From assembly GCA_009908535.1 (NCBI GenBank), contig JAAAOD010000234.1, positions 1 to 5,553 on the forward strand: 5,553 bases of DNA. The letters run 5' to 3'. The notes beneath the pieces are model-generated. The model was not told where the DNA came from and made no database searches. It saw only the letters and a program-made list of their open reading frames with translations. Shown here piece by piece: positions 1 to 5,553 of the stretch. Positions within the stretch are counted from its first letter, which is position 1. Every line of letters starts with the position of its first letter. The DNA is from Verrucomicrobiota bacterium (GTDB lineage: Bacteria > Verrucomicrobiota > Verrucomicrobiia > Opitutales > Oceanipulchritudinaceae). Both the position numbers and the translations under genes were made by a program.

Positions 1-225
1 CGTATCGGAAGGACGGGGCGCGCGGAGCACAGCGGGGACGCCGTCACCCTGGTCACCGCCGGGGAGCTGGACTTCCTGCGCGCCATCGAGCGCTTTATCG
101 GGAAGGAAATCCCGCGGCAGAAGCTGGAGGATTTCGATTACAACTGGTCCCCGCTTTTCGAAAAGCTGGAGGGTCCGAAAAAGAAAAAACGCAACCGTGG
201 ATACGTGCCGCAAGCGAAGTACTAG
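1..225 (+). CDS. DEAD-box ATP-dependent RNA helicase, RhlE-like, C-terminal end (5' partial)
   Basis: This is the last 74 codons of a superfamily 2 RNA helicase, an ATP-driven RNA-duplex unwinding enzyme of the cytoplasm. The visible protein opens with RIGRTGRA, which is helicase motif VI (usually HRIGRTGRA); its arginines contact ATP and RNA. Next come the conserved end of the second RecA-like domain (SGDAVTLVTAGE, residues 11-22) and the stretch FLRAIERFIGKEIPRQKLEDFDY (about 25-47, shown here only as a landmark), which matches the RhlE subfamily pattern of an IER/IPR segment followed by a short tail. The protein ends in a short basic tail (KKKKRNRGY, about residues 60-68), shorter than the long basic C-termini of many RhlE proteins; such tails commonly bind RNA. 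The stop is TAG at 223-225. The gene overlaps the next one by 29 bases in a different frame. All motifs upstream of VI, including the DEAD box, are outside the window. Confidence 0.9.
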   Translation, partial: RIGRTGRAEHSGDAVTLVTAGELDFLRAIERFIGKEIPRQKLEDFDYNWSPLFEKLEGPKKKKRNRGYVPQAKY

Positions 226-1573
226 ATGCCGCCTCTTCGGCGCTCTCCTTCTCGGGGGAGGGCTTTCCGTCCTTCAAGGCGCCATTCCCGCGCAGATCCG
301 CTTTGCCGAGGAGTATTTTCCCGGATTACAGGAACTGCTCATGACGGCTCCGCAATCGGCTCCGGATCTGGCCGCCCATGGGCTCCGGATCGAGGAACGG
401 GAGGGGGATGCGGAGGTCGTCCGTGCCCAGCGCCGTCCCCAGGCATGGCTGCGGGGCCGCGTCATCGGAAGTTATGAGCAGCGGGATGACATCGGGGACG
501 ACTTTCGCGGCGACCTGAACGCAAACCTGACCGTCACACAACCGCTCTACCACTGGGGGCAGCTGCGTCGCCGTGTCGATATCGCGGAACAGCGGGTCGA
601 GCTCGAAGGCACCCACCAGGAAATGGGCTGGCAGCGTCACCTCATGGAACTGCGGCGGACCTACCTCGATTGGCTCCTTCTGCTCGAGCGCGAGGAAATT
701 CTGCGGCCTTCGCTCGAACTGGCGGGTAACCTCGTTGATGTTTACCGGCAGCTCGTTGAGGCCGGACAGGCGGCCGAACACGACCTTCTTGAAATGGAGG
801 CGCGCCTGCTCGAAACGCGCGAATCCCTCGCCTTCGTGGAAAAAGGGATCGCCGCCGCCAAGGGCAAACTGCGACGGCTCACCGGAACGGAAATTGAGTT
901 CGCGACCCTGGCCCGGCGCGATCTGGAGGTGATCGAACCGATGAGCGCCGTGGCCTTTGAGGACTTCGCCCGCGCCTGCCGCGAGGCTGCGGACCTCCAT
1001 CCAACTCCGGAACTGGAGCGCCTGCAGATTCTCGGGGAGATTGAGGACGAACAGCTGGCGGTCCTCAACAAGCAGAACTGGCCCAAGCTCGACTTTATCG
1101 CCGGCATCTTTTCCGACCGGCTCGACGCCGTCGGCCAGGCCGACAGCGTAGTGAGAATTCAATACTTTGCCGGGGTGCAGCTGAACTGGAACGTCTTCGA
1201 TAGCTGGCTGAACGACGCCCGCAAGCGCAGCAGCCTCGCCCGCAAGCGCCTTTATGAATACCAGGAGGAGGCCGCCCGCAGCGAAAAGGAGGAACGGCTG
1301 GAAACGCTCCTTGCCCAGGTGCGCCTGAATCTCCAGCAGGTGGAGGCCCGTTCCAAGCGGAAGGGGATCCTCGAGCGCCGCGTGGAATTGCTCCGTCAAC
1401 AGGCGCAGCGGAACATCGTCACCGGCACGGACCGGCTCGAGGGCGAGATCGATTACCTTGAACTCAGCCAGCGCCTTTTGCAGGCCCGGGTCGATTATCT
1501 CGTCAACCTTATGCAAATCGGGGTGTTACTAGATGCCGAACCGATGAAACCCTCATGGCAAAACGAACAATGA
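197..1573 (+). CDS. TolC-family outer membrane efflux protein
   Basis: This is a 458-residue outer-membrane factor, predicted to trimerise into a beta-barrel plus alpha-helical tunnel and act as the exit duct of the exporter encoded downstream. Residues 1-12 are basic, 13-26 are hydrophobic (LFGALLLGGGLSVL) and a cleavage site is plausible near IPA-Q (about 32), giving a Sec signal peptide without a lipobox. The two internal OEP repeats are visible. The first has VTQPLYHWGQLRRRVDIAEQ (112-131) followed by long helices to about 228; the second has FAGVQLNWNVFDSW (324-337) followed by helices rich in Arg, Glu and Gln to about 443. Length is normal for the family. The GTG at 197 is chosen because no other ATG, GTG or TTG in frame precedes or falls within the hydrophobic segment; the next in-frame ATG (341) would remove the signal. 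No clear Shine-Dalgarno is present, only an A-rich stretch, so translation may be coupled to the helicase end. It overlaps the adaptor gene. Confidence 0.9.
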   Translation: MDTCRKRSTRCRLFGALLLGGGLSVLQGAIPAQIRFAEEYFPGLQELLMTAPQSAPDLAAHGLRIEEREGDAEVVRAQRRPQAWLRGRVIGSYEQRDDIGDDFRGDLNANLTVTQPLYHWGQLRRRVDIAEQRVELEGTHQEMGWQRHLMELRRTYLDWLLLLEREEILRPSLELAGNLVDVYRQLVEAGQAAEHDLLEMEARLLETRESLAFVEKGIAAAKGKLRRLTGTEIEFATLARRDLEVIEPMSAVAFEDFARACREAADLHPTPELERLQILGEIEDEQLAVLNKQNWPKLDFIAGIFSDRLDAVGQADSVVRIQYFAGVQLNWNVFDSWLNDARKRSSLARKRLYEYQEEAARSEKEERLETLLAQVRLNLQQVEARSKRKGILERRVELLRQQAQRNIVTGTDRLEGEIDYLELSQRLLQARVDYLVNLMQIGVLLDAEPMKPSWQNEQ

Positions 1574-2682
1574 AAGGCTGGTGGAAATGGCTCCTGCCCC
1601 TCCTGATCCTCGGCGCCCTCGGCTTCTGGATCAGCCGTCAGTTCACCACCACCGTGCTGATCGCCGAGGCGGAAAGCGGGACCGCCGTCAACGCCGTCAC
1701 CGGGACAGTGGAGGTGCTGGCCTTTGCGGACATCCATGTGAAGGCGCAGAACCGGGGCGAGATTGTCGAAGTCCTCGTCGAGGCCGGGGACGCCATTGAG
1801 GAGGGCGACCTCATCGCGCGACAGAGTTCCGAGGAACTGGAGCTGCGGCTCGAACAGGTGAACATCCGCCTGGAAGCCGCCGAAGCCCGCTCGGGCCTGG
1901 AAAGCACGCACAAAATCGACCTCGAATCCCTCGAGGACCGTCGGGAGGACGTGAAGCTGTCCGTCGATCTCGGGCAGGCACCCGCCTCGCAGTTGGAGGA
2001 AGTCGACCGTCAGCGCCGGAAGAAGGAGGTTCTCTGGAAGACGGAAAAGATTCAGGAGCGGGAAAATCTCCGCCTCCTCCGCAACCAGGTCGAGCAGCTG
2101 GAGCTTCAGCGGGGCCAGATGCGGACGCGCGCGCCCTTCGACGGCATTGTCGCCGAGCTGAACGCCTTCAAGGGCGACCTCGTCAACCCGAGCCAGAACC
2201 TGATCCGCCTCGTCGCCCACGGGCGCTACATCATGATGGAGCTGACGGAGGAGGATTACTTCGGTGTCGAGGACGGCCAGGAGGTGACCCTGCGCCTCGC
2301 CAGTTATCCGGACCGCACCTTTGCCGGGACGGTCACCCGCCTTTCCGATGTCGCCAATGCGAACAACAAGACCCGCAATGTCTTTGTCGAGGTGGAGGCC
2401 GCCCAGGATGTCATGGTTCCCGGCCTGACCGGCGAGGGATACCTTGTGAAGGCCGAGCGGGAAAACGCCGTCCTCGTTCCCCGCCGGGCCCTCATCGGCA
2501 ATTTGATCTACGTCTTCAAGAACGGGCGCGTGGAGAAGCGCAAGGTGCGCCCCGGTTTTCTCAGCCTCAACAAGGCGGAGATCCGCGAGGGCCTCGAACC
2601 CGGCGAACGCGTGATCGTCGAGGATCAGAACCTTCTCGCGGACGGCCAGCGCGTGGAAGCGGAACCTTTGACGCAGCCCTGA
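1555..2682 (+). CDS. HlyD/MacA-type periplasmic adaptor subunit (membrane fusion protein)
   Basis: This 375-residue adaptor should link the inner-membrane ABC permease to the TolC-like channel. An N-terminal anchor lies at about residues 9-26 (WWKWLLPLLILGALGFWI) after a Lys/Arg start and has no lipobox. The first half of the lipoyl domain is about 60-90 (HVKAQNRGEI, then EAGDAIEEGDLIA). A coiled-coil hairpin rich in Glu, Arg and Leu spans about 92-188. The second lipoyl half is TRAPFDGIVAELNAFKGDLV (191-210). A beta-barrel domain follows (about 225-300, containing MVPGLTGEGYL), then a membrane-proximal domain (about 304-360: VLVPRRALIGN, VFKNGRVEKRKVRPG). The hairpin tip near 134-147 only loosely resembles the R-L-S TolC-contact motif of AcrA and MacA. 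Start choice is uncertain: ATG 1555 gives a 19-base overlap with the upstream gene, while ATG 1570 (Met6) would form an ATGA stop/start overlap. Neither has a good ribosome binding site, and both keep the anchor. Confidence 0.9.
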   Translation: MAKRTMKGWWKWLLPLLILGALGFWISRQFTTTVLIAEAESGTAVNAVTGTVEVLAFADIHVKAQNRGEIVEVLVEAGDAIEEGDLIARQSSEELELRLEQVNIRLEAAEARSGLESTHKIDLESLEDRREDVKLSVDLGQAPASQLEEVDRQRRKKEVLWKTEKIQERENLRLLRNQVEQLELQRGQMRTRAPFDGIVAELNAFKGDLVNPSQNLIRLVAHGRYIMMELTEEDYFGVEDGQEVTLRLASYPDRTFAGTVTRLSDVANANNKTRNVFVEVEAAQDVMVPGLTGEGYLVKAERENAVLVPRRALIGNLIYVFKNGRVEKRKVRPGFLSLNKAEIREGLEPGERVIVEDQNLLADGQRVEAEPLTQP

Positions 2683-2683
2683 G

Positions 2684-3943
2684 GTGCGCTCCTTCCGGCA
2701 GAACCTCCTCATCGCCTACCGGTTCCTCGTCGCCAAGAACCGGGCCATGCTGATGAGCCTCGCCGGGATCGTCTTCGGCGTGGCCTTTTTCATTTTCACG
2801 CAGGCGCAGACCAGCGGCTTTGAGAACTTCTTCATCCGCACCATCCTTGGCACCAATGGCACCCTGCGGGTGCAGGACGAATTCCAGAGCACCGTCAACA
2901 GCATGGTCGTCGCGGCCGAGGAGGGCCAGGAGGGCTTTGAGATCCCTCTGCGCGAAGGACGCTCCTACATCTCCGGTATCCGCAACCCCCGGCAGATCAT
3001 CGACGCGTTGGAAGAGTTCACCGGCGTCACGGGCGCGGCGCCCGTCCTCCGCGGAGGCGTGGAAATCGCGAGCGGCTTCCGCGAGGTCAGCGGGCGCGTC
3101 ATCGGCATCCTGCCTCGCGAGTACATCGAGGTTTCCGACCTCGAACACCAGATGATCTACGGCAGCCTGCGCGACTTTGAACAGGAACCGGACGGCATCC
3201 TCGTCGGCAACCGGCTCGCGGAGCGGCTGGAGGTCATGCCGGGTCGTTTCATTCTCCTGCGGCATCTCGGCACGACGCGTCGGTACCGGATCGCCGGGAT
3301 TTTCGAAACCGGGATCGACGTTTTCGACAAGACGCACGTCTTCGTCCACCTCCCGGAGGCGCGCCGCCTGCTCCAGCGGATGGAGCGGGTGAGTTACATC
3401 CAGGTCATGACGGAGGATCCGGACAAGGCGCCCGCCACGGCCGCGCAAATGCAGTACGCCCTTCACCATTCCGTGGCCAGCTGGCAAGAGCGGGAAAAAT
3501 CGTGGCTGGAGGTCTTCCGGGTCCTGCGCATTTCCTCCGGCCTGTCGATGTCGACGATTATCCTCATCGCCGGGCTCGGGATTTTCAACACGCTGGCGAT
3601 CATTGTCATGGAGCGTTCGCGGGAAATCGCCATCCTTCGTTCCATCGGGTTCAGCCGACGGGATATCCGGAATATTTTTCTCTACCAGGGAATGCTCGTG
3701 TACGTGGCCGGTACCCTGATCGGATTCGGTCTCGGCGCCGCCTTGACGGCCATTGCGGAAAGCCTGCCCATTCGCATCCGCGGCATCTTTTCGACGGATC
3801 ACTTTCTCGTCACCTGGTCCCCGTGGCACTATGTCTCGGCGGCGGTGGTGGCGGGCATTGTCGTGGTGATCGCCGCCCTCATACCGGCGCGGCGGGCCGC
3901 CCGGGTCGAACCGGGCGACGTCATTCGGGGGACGGGCGGATGA
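2684..3943 (+). CDS. ABC transporter permease, LolC/E- or MacB-type (FtsX-like fold)
   Basis: This 419-residue inner-membrane permease probably works as a homodimer with the ATPase encoded next. It has the four-helix plan of the type VII ABC (MacB/LolCDE) group: TM1 about 22-42, a large periplasmic domain about 43-280, then TM2 about 286-308, TM3 about 332-357 and TM4 about 382-402. Family marks are a GIFETGIDVFDKTHVFV segment (205-221) typical of LolC/E-like periplasmic domains, MERSREIAILRSIGFSRRDI (309-328) that forms the cytoplasmic coupling region, and the C-terminal PARRAARVEPGDVIRG (401-416) conserved in FtsX-domain permeases. It has no fused ATPase domain, unlike MacB. The GTG start at 2684 sits one base after the adaptor stop (TGA G GTG). 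An in-frame stop at 2669-2671 rules out an earlier start, and the next Met (22) would cut into TM1. The alternative family is DevC-like permeases; the fold is clear, the substrate is not. Confidence 0.9.
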   Translation: MRSFRQNLLIAYRFLVAKNRAMLMSLAGIVFGVAFFIFTQAQTSGFENFFIRTILGTNGTLRVQDEFQSTVNSMVVAAEEGQEGFEIPLREGRSYISGIRNPRQIIDALEEFTGVTGAAPVLRGGVEIASGFREVSGRVIGILPREYIEVSDLEHQMIYGSLRDFEQEPDGILVGNRLAERLEVMPGRFILLRHLGTTRRYRIAGIFETGIDVFDKTHVFVHLPEARRLLQRMERVSYIQVMTEDPDKAPATAAQMQYALHHSVASWQEREKSWLEVFRVLRISSGLSMSTIILIAGLGIFNTLAIIVMERSREIAILRSIGFSRRDIRNIFLYQGMLVYVAGTLIGFGLGAALTAIAESLPIRIRGIFSTDHFLVTWSPWHYVSAAVVAGIVVVIAALIPARRAARVEPGDVIRGTGG

Positions 3944-4641
3944 GCGAGGCGGGGGCTCCCATTCTGGAGACGCGCGGTCTGCACCGGAGCCTCGGCAGCG
4001 GGGCGGCCCGCATCCATGTTTTGCGCGGTCTGGACCTGCGCCTCGAAGGCGGCAGGACCTACGCCATTGTCGGCCCGAGTGGATGCGGCAAAAGCACGCT
4101 CCTTTATCTTCTCGGTCTTCTCGACCTGCCCGACGACGGGGAGATCCTCCTCCGTGGGGAGCGGGTCGACAATGCGCCCGAACAGGAGCGCACGCGGATC
4201 CGCGGGGAGCGGATCGGCTTCGTCTTCCAGTTTCACTTCCTTCTCGCGGAGTTCTCGGCGGCGGAAAACCTGATGCTGCCGATGGTCCGCCGCGGGGGCC
4301 TCGATCCGGTCGCCGCCATGGACAAGGCGCGGGAACTCCTCGGCATCGTCGGGCTCGCCGACAAGGCCGACCGCCGCGGAAACCAGCTCTCCGGGGGCGA
4401 GCGCCAGCGGGTCGCGGTGGCCCGCGCCCTCTCCAACAATCCGGATCTTCTTCTTGCTGACGAACCGACCGGCAATCTCGACTATCACAACTCCGAGACG
4501 CTCTTTCGGCAGCTGCAGCAGCTGGCGCGTGAACAGAACCGCTCGATCCTCATCGTCACCCACAACCGCGAACTCGCCGCCGCCTGTGATGTCTGCCTCG
4601 AGATGCGCGACGGCCAGTTCGAGGGAGCGGCGGTCCCCTAG
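3940..4641 (+). CDS. ABC transporter ATP-binding protein, LolD/MacB-type
   Basis: This 233-residue ATPase is predicted to power the permease from the cytoplasmic side. All nucleotide-binding motifs are intact: Walker A GPSGCGKST (45-53), Q-loop Gln97 in FVFQFHFLL, signature LSGGERQR (150-157), Walker B LLLADEP ending in D174-E175 with catalytic Glu175, D-loop NLD (179-181), and switch His208 in IVTHN. The QFHFLLAEFSAAEN segment after the Q-loop is closer to LolD (QFHHLL..FTA.EN) than to MacB. Length equals the usual LolD size of about 230. The start is ATG 3940, forming ATGA with the permease stop, with a GGGGGA stretch at 3927-3932 as a plausible ribosome binding site. The same frame stays open upstream to about 3502, but that part lies inside the permease gene and does not resemble an ABC protein. 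The product is probably translationally coupled to the permease, which would favour matched subunit amounts. Confidence 0.93.
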   Translation: MSEAGAPILETRGLHRSLGSGAARIHVLRGLDLRLEGGRTYAIVGPSGCGKSTLLYLLGLLDLPDDGEILLRGERVDNAPEQERTRIRGERIGFVFQFHFLLAEFSAAENLMLPMVRRGGLDPVAAMDKARELLGIVGLADKADRRGNQLSGGERQRVAVARALSNNPDLLLADEPTGNLDYHNSETLFRQLQQLAREQNRSILIVTHNRELAAACDVCLEMRDGQFEGAAVP

Positions 4642-4663
4642 CATCCCACCGGTTCGCTCCTTC
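4621..4663 (+). terminator. Potential hairpin spanning the ATPase stop codon (terminator or mRNA 3' structure, uncertain)
   Basis: GAGGGAGCG (4621-4629) can pair with CGCTCCTTC (4655-4663): nine pairs, one of them G-U. Inside an asymmetric internal loop, CGGT (4631-4634) pairs with ACCG (4648-4651). The loop of 13 bases contains the ATPase TAG stop. No T-run follows, so this is not a canonical intrinsic terminator. It could mark the 3' end of the export operon or protect the mRNA. The pairing is seen by eye; stability was not computed. Confidence 0.35.
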
Positions 4664-4665
4664 CG

Positions 4666-4740
4666 CCACCCATCGGCTCCCGGTCCGCGGCAATTCGCAA
4701 AGGGGGTATCCGAGAGCCGAGACCGAGAGCCGATGGGTGG
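4666..4740. repeat. 20-bp near-perfect inverted repeat with 35-base loop
   Basis: The left arm CCACCCATCGGCTCCCGGTC (4666-4685) is the reverse complement of the right arm GACCGAGAGCCGATGGGTGG (4721-4740) at 19 of 20 positions; the one mismatch is C4680 against A4726. The loop is 4686-4720. The element sits two bases after the preceding hairpin and about 80 bases before the next start codon. With no T-run after it, it is better described as a REP-like palindrome, a factor-dependent terminator region or a leader structure of the downstream gene than as a standard terminator. The pairing is certain; its role is not. Confidence 0.7.
4710..4733. repeat. 11-bp tandem direct repeat, period 13
   Basis: CCGAGAGCCGA occurs at 4710-4720 and again at 4723-4733, separated by GA. 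The second copy is part of the right arm of the inverted repeat; the first lies in its loop. Both copies can pair with the left-arm segment TCGGCTCCCGG (4673-4683) with one mismatch, so two alternative hairpins are possible, with loops of different size. This may be replication slippage within a palindrome, or it may be functional. Confidence 0.7.
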
Positions 4741-4810
4741 GGACCACGAAACCCCCGAAATCGCCCATTTATCGCCGCCGCCTTTACAGTGCGGAGGATA
4801 CGGTTAGGCT

Positions 4811-4814
4811 GGAG
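4811..4814 (+). promoter_or_regulatory. Ribosome binding site for the M29-like gene
   Basis: GGAG lies four bases before ATG 4819, a slightly short but workable Shine-Dalgarno spacing. It supports the chosen start. A stronger GGAGG at 4793-4797 is 21 bases from the ATG and has no start codon at a suitable distance. Confidence 0.6.
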
Positions 4815-4818
4815 AATT

Positions 4819-5553
4819 ATGGAACTCGATGCCAACCAACGCACATTTCCGCCTTTCTCGCTCAAGCGCCTGATGGAAAATTCCTTCGGGCAGGGAAACG
4901 GGGAACGGCTCTGTATTCTCATCGATCTGCCCGATCCCTTTGAATTAAAGGATCTGGCCTTTCTCGATAATCCCCGTCTCTCCATCCAGAACTACGGATA
5001 TTCCGTATTCTACAAGACTTTCCTGAACGGGGGCCTCGAGGAAATGAACTACACCGGGGGCGACTTGTACGCCTACTATGAAACCGGCGGGAGCAATCTC
5101 GACATGCGGGACGAGTGCGTCGATATGAAGGGGAATCAGCTCAGCCTCGATAAGGATATCTATCCCAACTACGATCTCGTCCTCGTCGTTTCCACTTTTT
5201 CGGCGACCGCGCCGCTCACCGCGAAGGCCAAGGAATTCGGCTTCCGCGGCGCCACCCTGCACGGGCTGAACCAGATCATCGTCGATACCGGACTCAGTGT
5301 CGATTACCGCGAGGTCAGTCGCGACGCCGAAAAGCTGCGCCTCGGGTTGACCAGGGCCGACTGGTTTGAAATCGACTTCGAGGTGGAAGGAGTCACGACG
5401 ACACTGAAGCTCATCTGCGAAGGCCAGGAAGCGCAGAAAAGTCACGGTCTCTGTCCTCCGGGCATTCCCGATGTGGCCAATCTTCCCGCCGGAGAAGTCT
5501 ACTTCGTACCCGAGAAAGCCGAGGGGCAGTTTCCCTTCAAGTACGATGAGGAA
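4819..5553 (+). CDS. M29 (aminopeptidase T)-like metallohydrolase superfamily protein, N-terminal part (3' partial)
   Basis: The frame is open for 245 codons from ATG 4819 to the window edge, with no stop. The N-terminal domain looks like an alpha/beta fold: a hydrophobic strand at 31-37 (LCILIDL), another at 119-125 (DLVLVVS) and a helix with TAKAKEFGFRG (134-144). From about 160 the sequence runs VDYREVSRDAEKLRLGLTRADWFEIDFEVEG, a helix followed by a strand, as in aminopeptidase T, where the corresponding region ends with a sugar-free metal domain. The key mark is NLPAGEV (221-227), which matches the NxPAGEVF motif of M29 peptidases; Glu226 would be the first metal-binding glutamate. The remaining expected ligands (a second Glu, two His, an Asp) lie beyond the window, so peptidase activity is unproved; related non-peptidase members such as NicX-type dioxygenases share the fold. 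There is no signal peptide, so it is probably cytoplasmic. It is separated from the export operon by 177 bases and is likely its own transcription unit. Confidence 0.65.
   Translation, partial: MELDANQRTFPPFSLKRLMENSFGQGNGERLCILIDLPDPFELKDLAFLDNPRLSIQNYGYSVFYKTFLNGGLEEMNYTGGDLYAYYETGGSNLDMRDECVDMKGNQLSLDKDIYPNYDLVLVVSTFSATAPLTAKAKEFGFRGATLHGLNQIIVDTGLSVDYREVSRDAEKLRLGLTRADWFEIDFEVEGVTTTLKLICEGQEAQKSHGLCPPGIPDVANLPAGEVYFVPEKAEGQFPFKYDEE

Larger units (their letters stand above)
4642..4818. other. Intergenic region between export operon and M29-like gene
   Basis: This is the only sizeable non-coding stretch (177 bases). Its first 100 bases are taken up by the two hairpins and the direct repeat. 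The remainder, from about 4741, contains the ribosome binding site and only a poor promoter match: TTTACA (4783-4788) followed 16 bases later by TAGGCT (4805-4810), which would start transcription almost at the ATG. No convincing promoter, riboswitch or small gene is seen. Confidence 0.6.

Noticed and set aside
220..1538. The 12-mer TACTAGATGCCG occurs at 220-231 and 1527-1538
   Set aside because: It is short, in different coding contexts with no shared surroundings; two copies are best taken as chance.
3502..3939. Possible N-terminal extension of the ATPase by 146 codons
   Set aside because: The extension is an out-of-frame reading of the permease 3' end. The ABC domain begins right after ATG 3940, giving the normal family length.
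326..4644. Long open frames on the minus strand (for example 326-1516, 1495-2712, 2567-3829, 3829-4644)
   Set aside because: They lie opposite strongly recognised + strand genes, and their translations show no family motifs. Long antisense frames are expected from codon bias in GC-rich genes.
4783..4810. TTTACA / TAGGCT as a promoter for the M29-like gene
   Set aside because: The -10 matches only three of six consensus bases, and transcription would start at the ATG, leaving out the ribosome binding site.
4819..5100. Lower G+C at the start of the M29-like gene as a sign of horizontal transfer
   Set aside because: A hand count gives about 51% over 4921-5100, but 5221-5340 is back at about 63%, so the dip is local and not evidence of transfer.
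4945..5445. Minus-strand open frame of 166 codons opposite the last gene
   Set aside because: The + strand frame has a ribosome binding site, stays open to the window edge and carries the NLPAGEV motif; the minus frame has no recognisable motif.

Overview
The window is high-GC DNA that is almost entirely coding on the + strand. A hand count gives about 64% G+C over 4381-4500 inside the ATPase gene. The organism is Gram-negative: there is an outer-membrane efflux channel of the TolC type, a periplasmic adaptor and an inner-membrane ABC permease. Gene style and composition would fit Verrucomicrobiota or a related phylum, but nothing in the sequence proves a taxon.

Layout. Positions 1-225 hold the C-terminal end of a DEAD-box RNA helicase of the RhlE type; its 5' part lies outside the window. 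Its end overlaps, in another frame, the GTG start of a TolC-family outer-membrane protein (197-1573). That gene overlaps a periplasmic adaptor of the HlyD/MacA type (start 1555 or 1570, end 2682). One base later comes a four-helix LolC/E- or MacB-type permease (GTG start, 2684-3943). A separate LolD/MacB-type ATPase follows (3940-4641), joined by an ATGA stop/start overlap. These four genes form one tightly packed cassette. It should encode a complete tripartite exporter: ATPase dimer and permease dimer in the inner membrane, adaptor across the periplasm, and TolC-like channel in the outer membrane. It resembles the MacAB-TolC and cyanobacterial DevBCA-TolC systems, but has separate ATPase and permease polypeptides with Lol-like features. 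The substrate cannot be read from the sequence; hydrophobic or lipidated molecules are a reasonable guess.

The only real intergenic stretch is 4642-4818. It starts with two adjacent potential RNA hairpins: one spans the ATPase stop codon (4621-4663), and the other is a 20-bp near-perfect inverted repeat (4666-4685 with 4721-4740). An 11-bp direct repeat lies next to or within the second structure. Neither hairpin is followed by a T-run. The stretch ends with a ribosome binding site ahead of the last gene.

Positions 4819-5553 hold the first 245 codons of a gene that runs off the window. It looks like a member of the M29 (aminopeptidase T) superfamily, recognised from an NLPAGEV motif near the window edge.

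I see no tRNA, rRNA, CRISPR array, insertion sequence or phage gene. Most of the window is a recognisable export operon. The least explained parts are the hairpin/repeat cluster and the divergent M29-like protein.
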